Shown piece by piece: positions 50,669 to 61,700 of a stretch of DNA of 64,000 bases. Both the position numbers and the translations under genes were made by a program. The stretch comes from Apoda limacodes. Lineage: Eukaryota > Arthropoda > Insecta > Lepidoptera > Limacodidae. Where the stretch lies: NCBI GenBank assembly GCA_946406115.1, contig OX291554.1, forward strand, positions 13,713,092 through 13,777,091, given 5' to 3'. The stretch's first letter is position 1. Every line of letters begins with the position of its first letter. Below the pieces are notes generated by a model, which made no database searches, was not told the DNA's origin, and saw only the letters and a program-made list of their open reading frames with translations.

Positions 50669-51046
50669 TTATGCTCGTGCTGTGAATTGTACGGCTCTTA
50701 GTGTCAGGAGTTGATCAATCCACCCACCAATAGTTTGTTTACCTCCAAAACTGCTAATGCTGTTAAATTTTGTCTTGTCAAACGCTCCTTCTATGTTAAT
50801 GAATGCTCTAAGTGTTATTAGTTTTTCAGGTGGAGCCACTTCTATAGTTCCTACTACAGCGTGTAGGGCAAATGCTGTTGATTTGCCTTTCCTATAGGCA
50901 TGTTGTTGGCGGTGCAGTGGCATGCCTGTTAAAGCACCTTCTCTCAGATGTGCCATGTCAGTTAGCCTCTCTAAAGATTTTGCATGAAGGAGGTAACGCT
51001 GATTGGTCTATATGATTTCGCCTGTCGCCTTCGACTGTTTTGGCCG
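50669..51046 (-). pseudogene. Reverse transcriptase fragment, R1/I-like LINE
   Basis: On the minus strand, after a frame change near 50985, the blocks are KSYRPISVTSFMQNL (RT motif YRPIS), LERLTDMAHLREGAL, QQHAYRKGKSTAFALHAVVG (motif QxAYRKGKST) and LRAFINIEGAFDKTKFNSI, which corresponds to the first catalytic block (usual form LDIEGAFDN; here the first Asp is Asn, NIEGAFD). The open piece is 95 codons. The order and wording are those of R1/I/Jockey-group LINEs that share LDIEGAFDN, a different family from copies A-H. Nothing after the block remains; inactive. Confidence 0.8.
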
Positions 51047-51120
51047 GGGGTTGAAAGTTTAGATGGAAATCCGTCACTTTTAAAGTTAAATGCACAAATC
51101 TTAATAGTATTTTACATTTT
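51047..51120 (+). repeat. Fragment of the CCGTCACTT repeat family
   Basis: GCCGGGGGTTGAAAGTTTAG, then ATGGAAATCCGTCACTTTTA and AAGTTAAATGCACAAATCTT, match the repeated unit at 63060-63640. Confidence 0.65.
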
Positions 51121-51889
51121 ATGGAAATTCACTCCGTAGAGGATAAACTAGGGGATAAAAATTTGTATAAGAAATTCGATATTTTCGTGTCTCGTAACTT
51201 AAAATTTTGTAAAGACAATCTAGATGTAACATATGCGAGTACTAAGAAAGGATTTTACAAAATCGTCCCATCAGTGGGTAAAATAATGATTAAAATAGTG
51301 TATAGCAAACCTTCATTTTAAACCAACTTCGTAAATTTCAAAACTACACCAATGATTTCGGCTGATTACCCATTTTTTCTTATAGTATAATATTTCATTA
51401 ATCAATTGAGAAGCAGCATCCCGCGGGATTAAACGTAGGTTCTTGAGTAGACCGCTTCGGTGCGGGTATTGCACCACAACGTCTTGCACGGCAAAAAAGA
51501 TCTGTCTGAGAGAATAGTCTGTCACAAATATTAAATAAGCTCCATCTTATTGTTATTATATCATTCGGTTTTGTTTAAACCTTATGACAGGTACAAAAGA
51601 AAGAAACCCAACTCCAATAGATATTAATTGCATTGCAGGAATTATTCTTAGTGTGGGGCAGCCAATTAACAGCATCTAAATATATAATTTACAGATTTTT
51701 ATTTTAAAAATTTAGGTAAAATAGAAAGTATCTTTATAATCTATCTACCTACCTATTGGTAGGCGGAGTTGTTAAAATGTATATAGATTATATTTGTCTT
51801 TAGTTTATTAGTTGTGCTGTAACTAATAATCTTAGGAAAAAAAGATGTTTTTTATACGCTGTACATTGTACGGACTAAGGTGTCACCAG
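51121..51889. other. No recognisable gene
   Basis: A 66-codon plus-strand frame (51121-51321) starts MEIHSVEDKLGDKNLYKKFD and is Lys/Asp-rich. A 70-codon minus-strand frame (51313-51525) includes PHRSGLLKNLRLIPRDAASQ. Neither is recognised; both are too short to support as genes. Confidence 0.3.
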
Positions 51890-52350
51890 AACTGGAAATA
51901 GGGGTATATTATTCTGTCCCAGGACTTTTATTTTACCGCTTACTACCTTGAAAGCTTGGAAGTTACGAAGTATGGGACATATAATAAGCCACTTTAGGCC
52001 ATATACACTGTTACGTCAGAAGCAGTGTTGTGGTAAAAGGCTTACACTCTGTCACGCAGTTACAAAGTGGCTGGTGAAAAGAGGCTGTTCCCCACATTAT
52101 GATGTGGGTGTGTCTGTGGCTAATGGCCACACCTTCCATATGCTCATACTTATTGTTAGTTTATAAAGAGATATTTTAAAATTTGGCTTTTAATTTTCAA
52201 ATGATCTATGTAAGCTTAAATACCAAACAGTTTGCCCGTGAAAGGCAAGCGACCTATGCATTCCTAAACAAGCACAGTTTGACACCGCAATTATGAACTG
52301 AAGGGAACGAACAAGGGAAAGAACAAAATTCCGTAGAAACGTACAGAATT
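51890..52350 (+). repeat. Composite of the GTGGGGG and GGAATGCATAGGTTGC repeat families
   Basis: The GTGGGGG family in plus orientation (51890-52165) is followed directly by the second family in minus orientation (52205-52350, CGACCTATGCATTCC, CATAATTGCGG reversed). At 38083-39040 the same two families occur in the reverse-complement order, 700 bases apart. This copy may be an internally deleted form of one element. Confidence 0.55.
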
Positions 52351-52680
52351 CATTATCGGGTTCCGCTCATGCAGTTTTTGTCGTTTACTTAAAACTGCAG
52401 CCTAAGCCCGCTGCTAGATCTACGCGAGTAGGTATGCTGAAATCTATGTATTATCTAATACTGAAACACATGTTTTACATTATCTATTTTCACGAAAACA
52501 ATGATGATAATTATATATAAACAAAAGAAGTCATTTTCTCTCTCCTTGAATGTTATCGTGTAAGCGCCTTGCAACTCATTTTTTTTACTTCGCCTTCGTC
52601 AAACACAATCAGCCTTAAAATAAAGTATTTCTTTACTTCCTTGTTACATAAGGATAGGCTAATTTGAAGAGAATACCGAA
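52351..52680. other. Spacer
   Basis: No gene recognised; a 62-codon minus-strand frame (52553-52741) is hydrophobic and unconvincing. Confidence 0.4.
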
Positions 52681-52918
52681 AGGCACTAAGGCTGAAAACA
52701 CACAATAAGTTCACCGTTGTGCAATATATATTTAGCGCCACTGAAAGTAAGAAAATGTCTTAAGGCACTATGGCTGGTTTCATACTAAGTTCGCTACTGT
52801 GCAACACGTATCTATTTAGCGTTTTTTATCTACATGTCTGAGGATCTGAGAATGCCTAACGGCGCTAAGGCTGGTAACACACTAAGTTCGATGTTGTACA
52901 ACAAGTATTTAGCGCCAG
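52681..52918 (+). repeat. Three minisatellite-like units (partner 37016-37210)
   Basis: Units begin at 52681, 52762 and 52861 (AGGCACTAAGGCTG, AGGCACTATGGCTGG, GGCGCTAAGGCTGG) and each runs through ACACACTAAGTTCGCYRYTG then TGCAACAYGTATTTAGCGCC. Spacing is 81 and 99 bases, because the linkers differ. Confidence 0.8.
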
Positions 52919-53404
52919 TTTTATTTGGGCAACCATAAAAGAAATTCAGCGTTTTTTAATGCTTTTTCAAAAAGACCGTCACATTTAGTTACACTCCCAG
53001 AAATAAATTTTGGCTATTAAATATCAATTAAAAAAAGGTTTGCAAAGTAGTTAATGTTCAACGCACTTTAGTCCTGATTTTAACCACCTCATGTGTCAAT
53101 CAAAATTGACAATTCAAATCAAATCTACTCTGTGAATTTAATTCCTGAACCAAAGAGGTTAATATTTACAAAAAGTAAACTAACTAAATTATAAAAACCA
53201 TGTGTTCAAGTCTGTTTTAGACTTATGTCTGTAAAATTATTGAATTAACTATAACTGACTACACTTGGAAGAAGTTACAATCAGTTAGAGGCCAACTGGA
53301 ATCAAAATGTTACATAAATACAATTTAACGCTTATATGAACAAATTCGTACGGTCACTGGACGGCATAACTGTTCTATAAAAGTCATATTCTACAATGTT
53401 TTGC
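52919..53404. other. AT-rich stretch without a recognisable gene
   Basis: Nothing recognised. Confidence 0.4.
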
Positions 53405-53585
53405 GTATTTGCAGCGACAGCGGTAAAGGTACAAAAATAAGTGAAATATTTTCTGAATATAATATAATGGCCTCGATACCATTACACGCTTCGCTTTCCA
53501 ACGCTTTTCAATATATGGCTTTTGTATTACAACACAATTTTATTTATTGCTGAATCCAAAATACGAGTATGTACATGTATTAAAA
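53405..53585 (+). repeat. Dispersed repeat also at 24827-24990
   Basis: Carries the same landmarks as the other copy, with a small insertion (ATAATATAATGGCCTCGATA) after the ATATTTTCTGAATA block. Confidence 0.6.
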
Positions 53586-54279
53586 TGAAATATAGGTAAT
53601 GTAGGTACGTATCTAATATTTGTAACATTGCCAAATCATGTGCTTACAGAAAAAAGCCATTAAGAAAAAAAAAACATAAAGCCTTTTTAATTTGTTAGAA
53701 ATACCTTAATTTTCATAACTAAATTGCACTTTGAAATACTACGCACGTACGGGTAGAGCAGACTGAATATTGAGCTTAATTTTTTCTTCTCGAAGTCATT
53801 GTAAAAAAATTACAGAAAAAATACTTAGGACTTAGGATAATGGCATCCGAAGAAAGAAGGAAGAAGCAAACACTAGCTCCAGGTTCGGTTCTATATAAAA
53901 AAGATACATTTTGCATTTTGTTGGTTTTTCAGAAATTGTTGTAAACACATAATAATATGTTCTACATGTACATGCACACTTACATAACGGTTAAACCCTA
54001 AAGTTCGGTAAATAATTTACTTAGCCCGGCTTGCTAAAATCATAAATCACCCATTCATTTATAACTTGGATAACGAACAAATGCTTCAAAAGAAATTTGC
54101 TTGTGTCAATTGAAAGGTTATTGAGGAAAATGGGTCGAATCAAAGGGTCCAAAAGATTTCATAAATATAAAATCAGCACGAACTGAGATGGGACTTCAAG
54201 ACGAAAAAGTTTTGAATAAATAACTAGTGGGACGAAATTCAGTCATTTATATATTTTTATATATTGATATATAATAGTA
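53586..54279. other. AT-rich stretch without a recognisable gene
   Basis: Nothing recognised. Confidence 0.4.
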
Positions 54280-54284
54280 CTACC

Positions 54285-54540
54285 CTTTGTCCGCGTTTTC
54301 ACCCACTCTAAATTTGGTTATTGGTGTAGGATTTTAACGGCAACTCTTCAATTATAAAAAAAAACCGACTCAAAGTTGACGTTTTCATGGAGACTAAGTC
54401 CTTTCTCGGGGCTTAAACTATCTTCGTGCCAAATGTCATCTTATTCGTTACAGCGATTTAAGCGTGAATAACAATACGTGAGGTAACAAACTGAAAGACA
54501 GGCAAATACAGTTATTTTCACATTTATAATATTAGTATGG
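54285..54540 (-). mobile_element. Helitron 5'-end fragment
   Basis: The right edge reads CACATTTATAATATTAGTAT, the reverse of the Helitron opening ATACTAATATTATAAATGTG. Upstream phrases (CCTTTGTCCGCGTTTTCACC, GGTGTAGGATTTTAACGGCA) fit a Helitron body on the minus strand. Confidence 0.6.
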
Positions 54541-54589
54541 ATAAATAGACATTAAGAATGTGTGTATATATGTATCGATATATCATTCA

Positions 54590-54790
54590 AGTAACCAGTG
54601 GCTGGACACACCCTCACATCACAACGTGGGGGACATCCTCTTTTTACCAACCACTTCAGTCCTACGTGACAGGTGGAACACTGCTTCTGGTACAGTGTAT
54701 CTGGACTTAGGTGGCTTTATATACATATTATGTTCTATGTCGTAATATGGTAAAATAAAAAACCAAGGACAGAATAATATACCCTTTTGC
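54590..54790 (-). repeat. GTGGGGG repeat family, copy 4
   Basis: The reverse strand matches 51902-52110 over its length, from GGGTATATTATTCTGTCC at 54784-54767 down to GTGGCTGG..GTCCCCCACGTTGTGATGTG. Confidence 0.68.
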
Positions 54791-54854
54791 CAATTCGTGC
54801 CAAAATAATATAAAGTAGTAATTCAGGATTGGACAATAGACATATGTATAGAAA

Positions 54855-55013
54855 TGGATGTGCTGATGTTGGTATCAGTGTGATTGATTAACTCCGACAC
54901 CGTTTGATAGATCACCATGAAAGTTAAAACATCTTAGTTGTTTTTAATGGAGGTTTTTATATTATCCCCTTTGTTTTTTAAGCAGAACAACGTCTGCTGG
55001 GCCAGCTAGTAGG
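54855..55013 (+). mobile_element. Helitron 3'-end fragment
   Basis: GTTTGATAGATCACCATGAA, AGTTAAAACATCTTAGTTG, TTTTTAATGGAGGTTTTTAT, ACCCC..TTTGTTTTTTAAGC and CAGAACAACGTCTGCTGGGC CAGCTAG (then T). The end fits CTAG-T and the preceding phrases match the reverse strand at 57457-57500. Confidence 0.65.
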
Positions 55014-55149
55014 ATATTCTTAAACAAGTTTCATCTTTCCAACATTTCTCTTTATTTTTACTATAAATATTACTTAAGTTCCATCGTATGACATAAAATA
55101 TAGATAAGAGTAGCTGTAGTCTCCTACGAGCACCAAAAAACAGCATACG

Positions 55150-55280
55150 CGCAACTTGATAACAAATTTTGTACAGGGACAGGGAGGCAACAGCCCATAG
55201 TTGCGGTGTCGAACTATGCTGGGTCAGGAATGCATAGGTTGCTAACCTATAATGGGTAAACTATTTGGTATTCAAGATTA
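55150..55280 (+). repeat. GGAATGCATAGGTTGC repeat family, copy 3
   Basis: Matches 38083-38235: TTGTACAGG, TAGTTGCGGTGTCGAACTAT, GGAATGCATAGGTTGCTAAC, GGGTAAACTATTTGGTATTC. Confidence 0.68.
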
Positions 55281-55329
55281 TTTTTTATTTTTTAATAATT
55301 CTTTATTATACACAGGGTTATTATGAAAT

Positions 55330-56045
55330 AATAACAAACTTTCCATCGGCGACATCATAGCCCACTCTCAATCTTTGTTTAATTTATATATGAAACACTT
55401 ATAGTGTTGTTTATAAAGGGTTATATTATAAAAAAAAACTATTTTCGGATGAGTCGATTGGCTTACTTTGTCATCAGATTTTTAAGTCCGACCTCTTCAC
55501 AGTTTATTATGATTTTTATCTTACTTTTTTTGAAAGAGAATTGAATTAGAAACTTGGTGAAAGCACCTAACTTATAAACTTTTATCCCCTAATTTAAGGG
55601 GTTAAGGGGTATTTTTCAAAAAAAAACCTGAAACACGTTTTTTTTTAATTTTTAATTAGAAGTCTGTGTTCTTGTATATTTTTAAAAATTTCTAGCATCA
55701 AATTAAGTTTGTATGGGATAAGCCATACAAACTTCCATTCCCTAATTCAAAGGGTGGGGGGTGATTTAGGCACTAAAAATCCTGAAATATGTATTTTATT
55801 ATTTATGACAAGGAGTCCATATCAATTTTCAGACCTTTAGCATCAACATTTGCGAAAGTCTCATACAAACTGTCATCACAATTTAAGGGGTTAGTAGGTA
55901 AAAGTTTCAAGTTTTAGATTTTTTTGTTGTTTGAATACTTATACTAGCTTACATACCAAAATTCAGCTTTCTAGGACTATAAGAAATACCCTAAAAATTT
56001 TGATGATCATCTATGAGTGAGTGACGAAATCAGCGTTTTTTTAGA
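55330..56045 (+). repeat. AAGGGG repeat with about 170-200-base internal periodicity
   Basis: Three related blocks start near 55585 (CCCCTAATTTAAGGGGTTAA), 55737 (TTCCCTAATTCAAAGGGTGG) and 55877 (TCATCACAATTTAAGGGGTT). Each is followed by a run of A or T, CTGAAA and a phrase on SCATACAAACT. The block ends in TCATCTATGAGTGAGTGACGAAATC. Non-coding dispersed element. Confidence 0.55.
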
Positions 56046-56559
56046 TATAAAAAAAGGTAAAGTGCAAAAGCTATGCAATTAAAACTTTATATGTTTAATA
56101 AGTCTTCTATTGACATCATACCCCATTTTGTTTATCTGGTATAATCCAAACACTAGTAATGAGGGTTCAAAAAAACGACGAAGCACTTCGAGGAAAGGTT
56201 CTCTGCTTCGCTTGGCTGCCGTGCCCCCAGATAGATTTGCTAGACATAGAGTAAGTGTGTTGACTATAACTAAGTGATGTTGCAATAACTATCAAATAAC
56301 AAGCAGAAAATCTAAGAAAATGTGTCAAATACTACTAAAAGAGTTAGAGACTACGCAATAACCTATATGTTTATTTATCATAACATTTATAAAAGTCAAG
56401 CGATTGTTATTATGCAAGTTATGTCTGCCGATTTCACTTATCTATTGTTAGCAGTCAACATTGAAGGCTCTATATCAACCACTTCACTTTGTTATTTACA
56501 GCAAAAAGTTATTTATTTTTTACTTCCCGTTTTCTCAGTGTAGTTATAAAGAGAGTCCA
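56046..56559. other. No recognisable gene
   Basis: Two short frames (56079-56285 minus, 56322-56543 plus) have no recognised motif. A GC-richer patch at 56195-56225 is unexplained. Confidence 0.35.
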
Positions 56560-56960
56560 CTTCCCATCTTACTTAGTTTCGACACTGAAAATCACTAACA
56601 GGCAGAACGGAAATGAATACAAAAATACGGCTTCGTTAACACTAAAATTGTAACGGAACTCCTAAAACATTGCAGTCGCTAATAACATTATTTTCCCCAA
56701 GACTTGGTCTCGGCTTCATAATTGCCTCGTTTATTTGACCGCGCCCCTAACGTTGACTTTCGACCCCCAGAGGTTATGTAATTTATATCATAGGGCTAAC
56801 TTCGGGGTTTACTTTTATTCCAATTTTTGAAGAATTTAAGGAAAAACACTGGCCAAGTGCGGATCGTACACGCATTAAGTAAAAGTTCTGTAGAATGTCA
56901 ATTATTACCAATTTAGAAAAAAGTTACTTGAAATCTAAATGCCCAAGAACTATCCAACGA
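56560..56960 (+). repeat. Third, diverged copy of part of the long paralogous segment
   Basis: AGACTTGGTCTCGGCTTCAT then AATTGCCTCGTTT..., CCCAGAGGTTATGTAATTTA and GGCCAAGTGCGGATCGTACA then CGCATTAAG..TCTGTAGAATG correspond to 31100-31190 and to 32930-32990, with the intervening 1.7 kb missing. Confidence 0.5.
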
Positions 56961-57455
56961 TGACCCTAACAATGAGGTGTGTGCAAACTCTTTTTGCAAT
57001 TTTTTTAACCCTTAATGAATGGAGGGCTACTACTAATTATATTTTCTCAATTTTATTACAAAGTCTGTAATTTTGATAAATCATAATTTTAGTTTTTAAC
57101 CTGACAGTAACAAACACACTAACAAACATTTCCTGTTTTTGCTATTTAGCTACGGAAACTTAAAAAATCTCAAGTACTACAGACATAGGCAACTTGAAAT
57201 ACACTCTTATATTATTTAAATGGTTTTTTTTTGCAGCAACTCAATTATTTAAGTGAATTTATGTTTTTTGGTAGAAGGCAACACTGTTGTTATTGTGTAT
57301 TGATTTTACTTTGCCGTCATTGCTGTTATTCAAAGGTTATAATAAAATTTCATGTAATCACTGTCTGAGATCGTATAAAATAATACAATTCTATGAAAAT
57401 AGTGCTTTCCTTGGTCACCCTTATCCATATTTGTCATACTATACTAATTCTATAT
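56961..57455. other. AT-rich stretch without a recognisable gene
   Basis: Nothing recognised. Confidence 0.4.
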
Positions 57456-57456
57456 A

Positions 57457-57600
57457 GCTGCTCCGGCAGACGTTGTTCTGCCCTTAAAGTTGATGCGCGG
57501 TAGCGCCATCTCGTATTATCTACGGCTTCACCCACGCGGATTTGGTTCCTTTGAATATATTTCAATAAGAAACCCACTTTTAAGCGGAACCCCAACTACT
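57457..57600 (-). mobile_element. Helitron-type remnant
   Basis: The reverse strand ends GGGCAGAACAACGTCTGCCG then GAGCAGCTATATAG; compare GCAGAACAACGTCTGCTGGG and CCAGCTAGT at 54990-55014. CTAG has decayed to CTAT. The body includes AATCCGCGTGGGTGAAGCCG reversed, a usual Helitron phrase. Confidence 0.55.
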
Positions 57601-58285
57601 CATAGTAGATACTTACCCATTCCTGACATGTTTATATCGATAAACTAAACTGGCATCTGTTAGAAACTTATGGAACTCACATATAATTATTACCCTTTGT
57701 CATAATAATAATAAACAAATAATTTGCAATAAAAAAATATTTTTTTAGATTAAGAATAAGATTCTTTATTTGCATCAAACGCAGATAAATACAGATGTTT
57801 GTACATATTTTTTTAAGCACTGTGATTGACCATTAGCAATGGTGTGCAAAGTATTATTGAAATTAACATATTAATTTTTATACAAATTACCAAAAATAAG
57901 AGAAGAAAATGATGAAAAGTACAGGTACATACAATTACTTCTACAATGAGAGAAGTATATACAATTTTATTATGGGGTTGCAATCTTTTAATATTACTTC
58001 CTTAGTATATCATCAGACATAGAGAATTGATTTACTAGTCGACCTATCGCTTTGAAAAATCAGCTATTGCGTAGAAATTTTTATTTTTAAGCCAGTTGAT
58101 TAGATTTTTTTTTATTAAATTGTTACTTCGTGTAGATTTTATTTCTTAGAAAGGACCGTTGTAAGTCGCTTTGCACATTGGATATGCTTGCCTCAAGATT
58201 AAGGACGTGTTTGTTCGAACATCAAGAGCCAATTTGTCTGGATAGCGACCGTTTCCGTTGATAACGTTGCGTCGCAAGTTTTTTT
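57601..58285. other. AT-rich stretch without a recognisable gene
   Basis: Nothing recognised. Confidence 0.4.
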
Positions 58286-58671
58286 AAGAGAATACGATTC
58301 GCGACGCCTCGCAGTGTGCTTCATACAAACGAATTTTCTATTTATTTTTGACGTTATTGATCAAACACTATGAAATCTTGTAGACATGATCACAAGCCGA
58401 ATATCTATGGCTATGGTTTTCCAAAATCCTGAAAAATGTTTTTACTAATTCAAAATCTTAATTGAAACTACATGTTTGTATGAAAAACTAGAATTCTCTA
58501 TAACTATTAATGTATGCAGTTTAATAGAAAACTGGCACACTGCTGACCTAGATATTTATTTCTAGAACATGTCTTTAAAATTTCATAATGTTTGATTAGT
58601 AAGTGTCAAAAATAAGTGGACAATTCTTTTGCATGAAGCACGCTGGGAGGCGCTGTGTTTCGTATTCTCTT
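58286..58671. mobile_element. MITE with about 50-base terminal inverted repeats, copy 1
   Basis: The left end AAGAGAATACGATTCGCGAC then GCCTCGCAGTGTGCTTCATA pairs with the reverse of the right end, AAGAGAATACGAAACACAGC then GCCTCCCAGCGTGCTTCATG. TTAA stands at both edges, as part of the TIR or as target duplication. The second copy is at 62677-63053. The interior, including AACTGGCACACTGCTGACCT then AGATATTTATTTCTAGAACA, is non-coding. Confidence 0.88.
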
Positions 58672-59924
58672 AAACATGTGCGAATTTAATTTAACAAACA
58701 CAGTAGGTTAAATTTGATAGCCCAATTCTTCAGGAAGGTAATTATTAGTTAGGATATTTAACATCACGCTGTGACCCTTCGGAGCAAAGCAAAAGAAAAT
58801 AAATTAGGAAGAAAGAACCCTAAACGAAAACGAAGTACATAATAGCGCGGGCTAGTGATGCGATGGGGGTAAGCAACGAAACGGGCAGAACAATCTCTGT
58901 CTCGGTCAGATCAGCTAGTTATAAATGAAACGAAACTCGTATTAAAAACAAAGTGTGGAGATGTGATTTGTATGTAAGTAGGTAGACGGATATAAAAGAG
59001 ATTACATTACAAAAGATTGAATTTTGCATGTAGTTAAAAAAACAAAAAACAAAAAAGAAATGGAAAACGGATGAATCAACTTGCAAAAAGAAAATGTCAC
59101 CATATCTCTATCTTTGAAACTACAAAAATGAGAATAAATTTAGCATTTTAACCGGTTTCCTCAGCAATGTAGCCGATTTTTCTCTGAATTTAATATTTCT
59201 TGGTACTTAAAGGTCTAACAAGGAGAAGATTAAGTGCCGCGAACTTTGTAACAAACTTAACCAATTCAATTACAACTCCCGACTCGTGTTTCTTCCTATG
59301 TATAATAACTAACTTCGGCTTGAAAGAAAAAGTTAAAAATGAGAAAATAAATATTCAAAACTTTTTCGGCAGCTTTTTATTCACCCTTTTTCGTATATTT
59401 CCGTTTTAGGATACTGTGCTACAAATTTAATCTAAAAGTAAAACCTTTTTTTTTTGTCTTGAACAGTTGTAGATTCTTTTCATTTAGTTCGTGAAAATGT
59501 TTTTTTAAGTCTACTGTACTGATTGGTTAAGGTTATTGTTAAGTGCCTATAAAAGTTATTACTTCTGCTGGCCCTTTATATTAAATACAAATTACAGTGA
59601 ATTCTTAAGAAATCTTTAGTAACACTTTATTTAAAGTGACGGTTATTTTTGTCCTTAGTTAATTAACAATCAAAGGACAATGGGCGAATGGTATCCGGCT
59701 CCAATAGATATGGTTGTATTGTCTGACCAAGAGAAACAATAATTTGCCGCCAGTCTCAGATCTGAATGCGTTTGGAGATATACACACATCTATATTACCA
59801 CTTATCTGTGTATGAAAATGAGTACCTAGGTAATATTTTTGACATTTCCGGTAATATTTTCATATTTAAAACGTTTTTAAGTAAGACTATGCTATGCTCT
59901 TCTATCTTTAACCCATCTGCGCTC
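58672..59924. other. Mostly AT-rich, one Helitron 3' end
   Basis: A Helitron-like 3' end (CTGTCTCGGTCAGATCAGCT then AG-T) lies at about 58850-58920. A 69-codon plus-strand frame (59200-59409) starts MVLKGLTRRRLSAANFVTNL but is not recognised. Confidence 0.4.
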
Positions 59925-60230
59925 GCGGCACGGCGGCGAGTAGAGTTGCGGTACGGGGAACATCGTGGTCTGCGTTCGCATCAGTCACTTCAGTTTGTCA
60001 GTCGCTCGTTCGTTTTGCGCTCGTGACGACGTGTCATCGCTATTTGAGTTTCTTTTTGTGCTTTTATATCTTGTTTTTATTAACTACTGACCCCTGCGCT
60101 CTTACTGGACTTGTGCTCCAAACACACCACGACATTGTATATTTAACAATGGTCAAAACGCAACTCGCCATCGGATCCCAATAACACTAAAAAGTCACAT
60201 ATTTTGTGAATAAATCTTTTATTCTTACAT
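59925..60230 (+). other. GC-richer block, possible LTR or 5' leader
   Basis: Composition rises at 59930-60020 (GCTCGCGGCACGGCGGCGAG). TCAGTTTGTCAGTCGCTCG looks like an initiator region, and the block ends with GTGAATAAATCTTTTATTCT, which contains an AATAAA signal. There is a short frame MVKTQLAIGSQ. The layout could be a solo LTR or a transposon leader; no paired LTR or boundary is visible. Confidence 0.3.
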
Positions 60231-60392
60231 TCCAAATGATACAAGTATATGTACACAGCACTTAAAAAGCAATGTTTGAGATGAGCTGCCTCAAACATGT
60301 AATTTTACTAATGATTTTAACACAGATCAGTTTACTGACATTTGTGACATGTTAAGAACGGCTGTGAACGGCTAGACTTCAACACGACGAAG

Positions 60393-61700
60393 AGGCGCTT
60401 TGACCAATAAGGAGATGAACTTTTGGACAGGACGGAAGTGCGAAGAGTTTGATGCTGTATTAGAGCAAACACCTGCACTAAAATAAAGTTGTAGAGAGTC
60501 GAGAACTGCATTCGGTATATATCTGACAAAACTGCGTACTGGGAAGCCAGATGAAAGACTTGCTACATTATTTAACATGTCACGACGAAAGCTGGAACGT
60601 TCGTTGGTTATTGTGAGGGAGTGTCTTAATAACGATTATGTCGGGGTGCATTTGGGAGTAGCTCAAATTGACAGAAATCAATTCTTACTATACCAAGAGC
60701 ATTATTTGGAAATTAAAATAATGACAAGTTATTACTAAGTAACGATTGGACTTAAATTTACATAAGTAAAAGCTCGATTTTTTTTATGTTTCCAAAACTG
60801 AAACCTTTCCTACTTGTGTGCAGTGATGGGTACATATTAGATGCAAGGGGCCCATACGCTGCAACAAAAACAGATGCGCAAATAATGGGCGATATTATGA
60901 ATAATGAAGAGCATCCACTACACTGCTTACTCCTAGCAAACGATGCTTTCATATTAGATCGAGGTTTCAGGGATAGCTTGGACCTCATTGAAGATTGTAG
61001 GTATGAATCCTATGTCCTACCAACAAAGGATCGTCACGAGACACAGCTGACCACTGAACAATCTAACAAAGCTCGATCGGTAACGCTATGCCACGTGGGT
61101 GGTGGAAGTGGTTAACGGCCGATGTAAACGCGATTTTAAGCTCTTGCAGCCAAAGTATTTTAATAAGTCACTGCCCTATTTGCTTGTCGATTTTTAAATT
61201 GCCGCAGCTATCACGAATCACATCCACCAACCCATCGTAGATCGCGTACACGCAGACGACTTTATTAATATCATACGGCAAACAGTAGACACCGCGAATC
61301 TTCTCCATACGGATGTAGAAAGAAAACAACTGAATCACAGGACGATATAATTCTACTAGCGCTAGGTACATACCAACTCAAACTGGCAACATCCTACTGC
61401 GCCGAGCATTTAGCAAATGGTCTGTATATAACTAAATCCTACAGAAAGGAAGCACTTGAAGATCTACCAGACTATATGGCATTCACGAAGATGCCTGGCT
61501 TTTGCGGGGACGGATCCAGTCGCGACATGTACAATCAAAAACATATTACTATGTATTAATATACAGTGCAAATAATATTGTCTTACATTATTGCACATGT
61601 TTACCCGGGTGACGAACGATAGGTACATGTGCGCATATGATGTCCTTCGCATGGTATCTAGTATATACGAGGCATGTGGGGTTTTCTGCTGCAGTTTCTT
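60393..61700 (+). pseudogene. Harbinger-like transposase with C-terminal SWIM zinc-finger region
   Basis: In order on the plus strand: LTNKEMNFWTGRKCEEFDAV, TAFGIYLTKLRTGKPDERLA then TLFNMSRRKLERSL (helix-turn-helix-like, 60490-60610), VHLGVAQIDRNQFLLYQEHY; then, after a stop and an internal deletion, LKPFLLVCSDGYILDARGPY (60800-60860), FILDRGFRDSLDLIEDC (60950-60998, catalytic Asp), and after a frame change TWVVEVVNGRCKRDFKLLQP (catalytic Glu), HQPIVDRVHADDFINIIRQT, GTYQLKLATSYCAEHLANGL and finally HYCTCLPG-stop-RTIGTCAHMM (61586-61642), the CxC...CxH SWIM motif. The region of the first catalytic Asp is deleted. At least two in-frame stops and three frame changes make it inactive. The DDE blocks match the Harbinger/ISL2EU-like (DDE_Tnp_4) type; fusion to SWIM occurs in an insect subgroup as far as I know. 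Confidence 0.85.
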
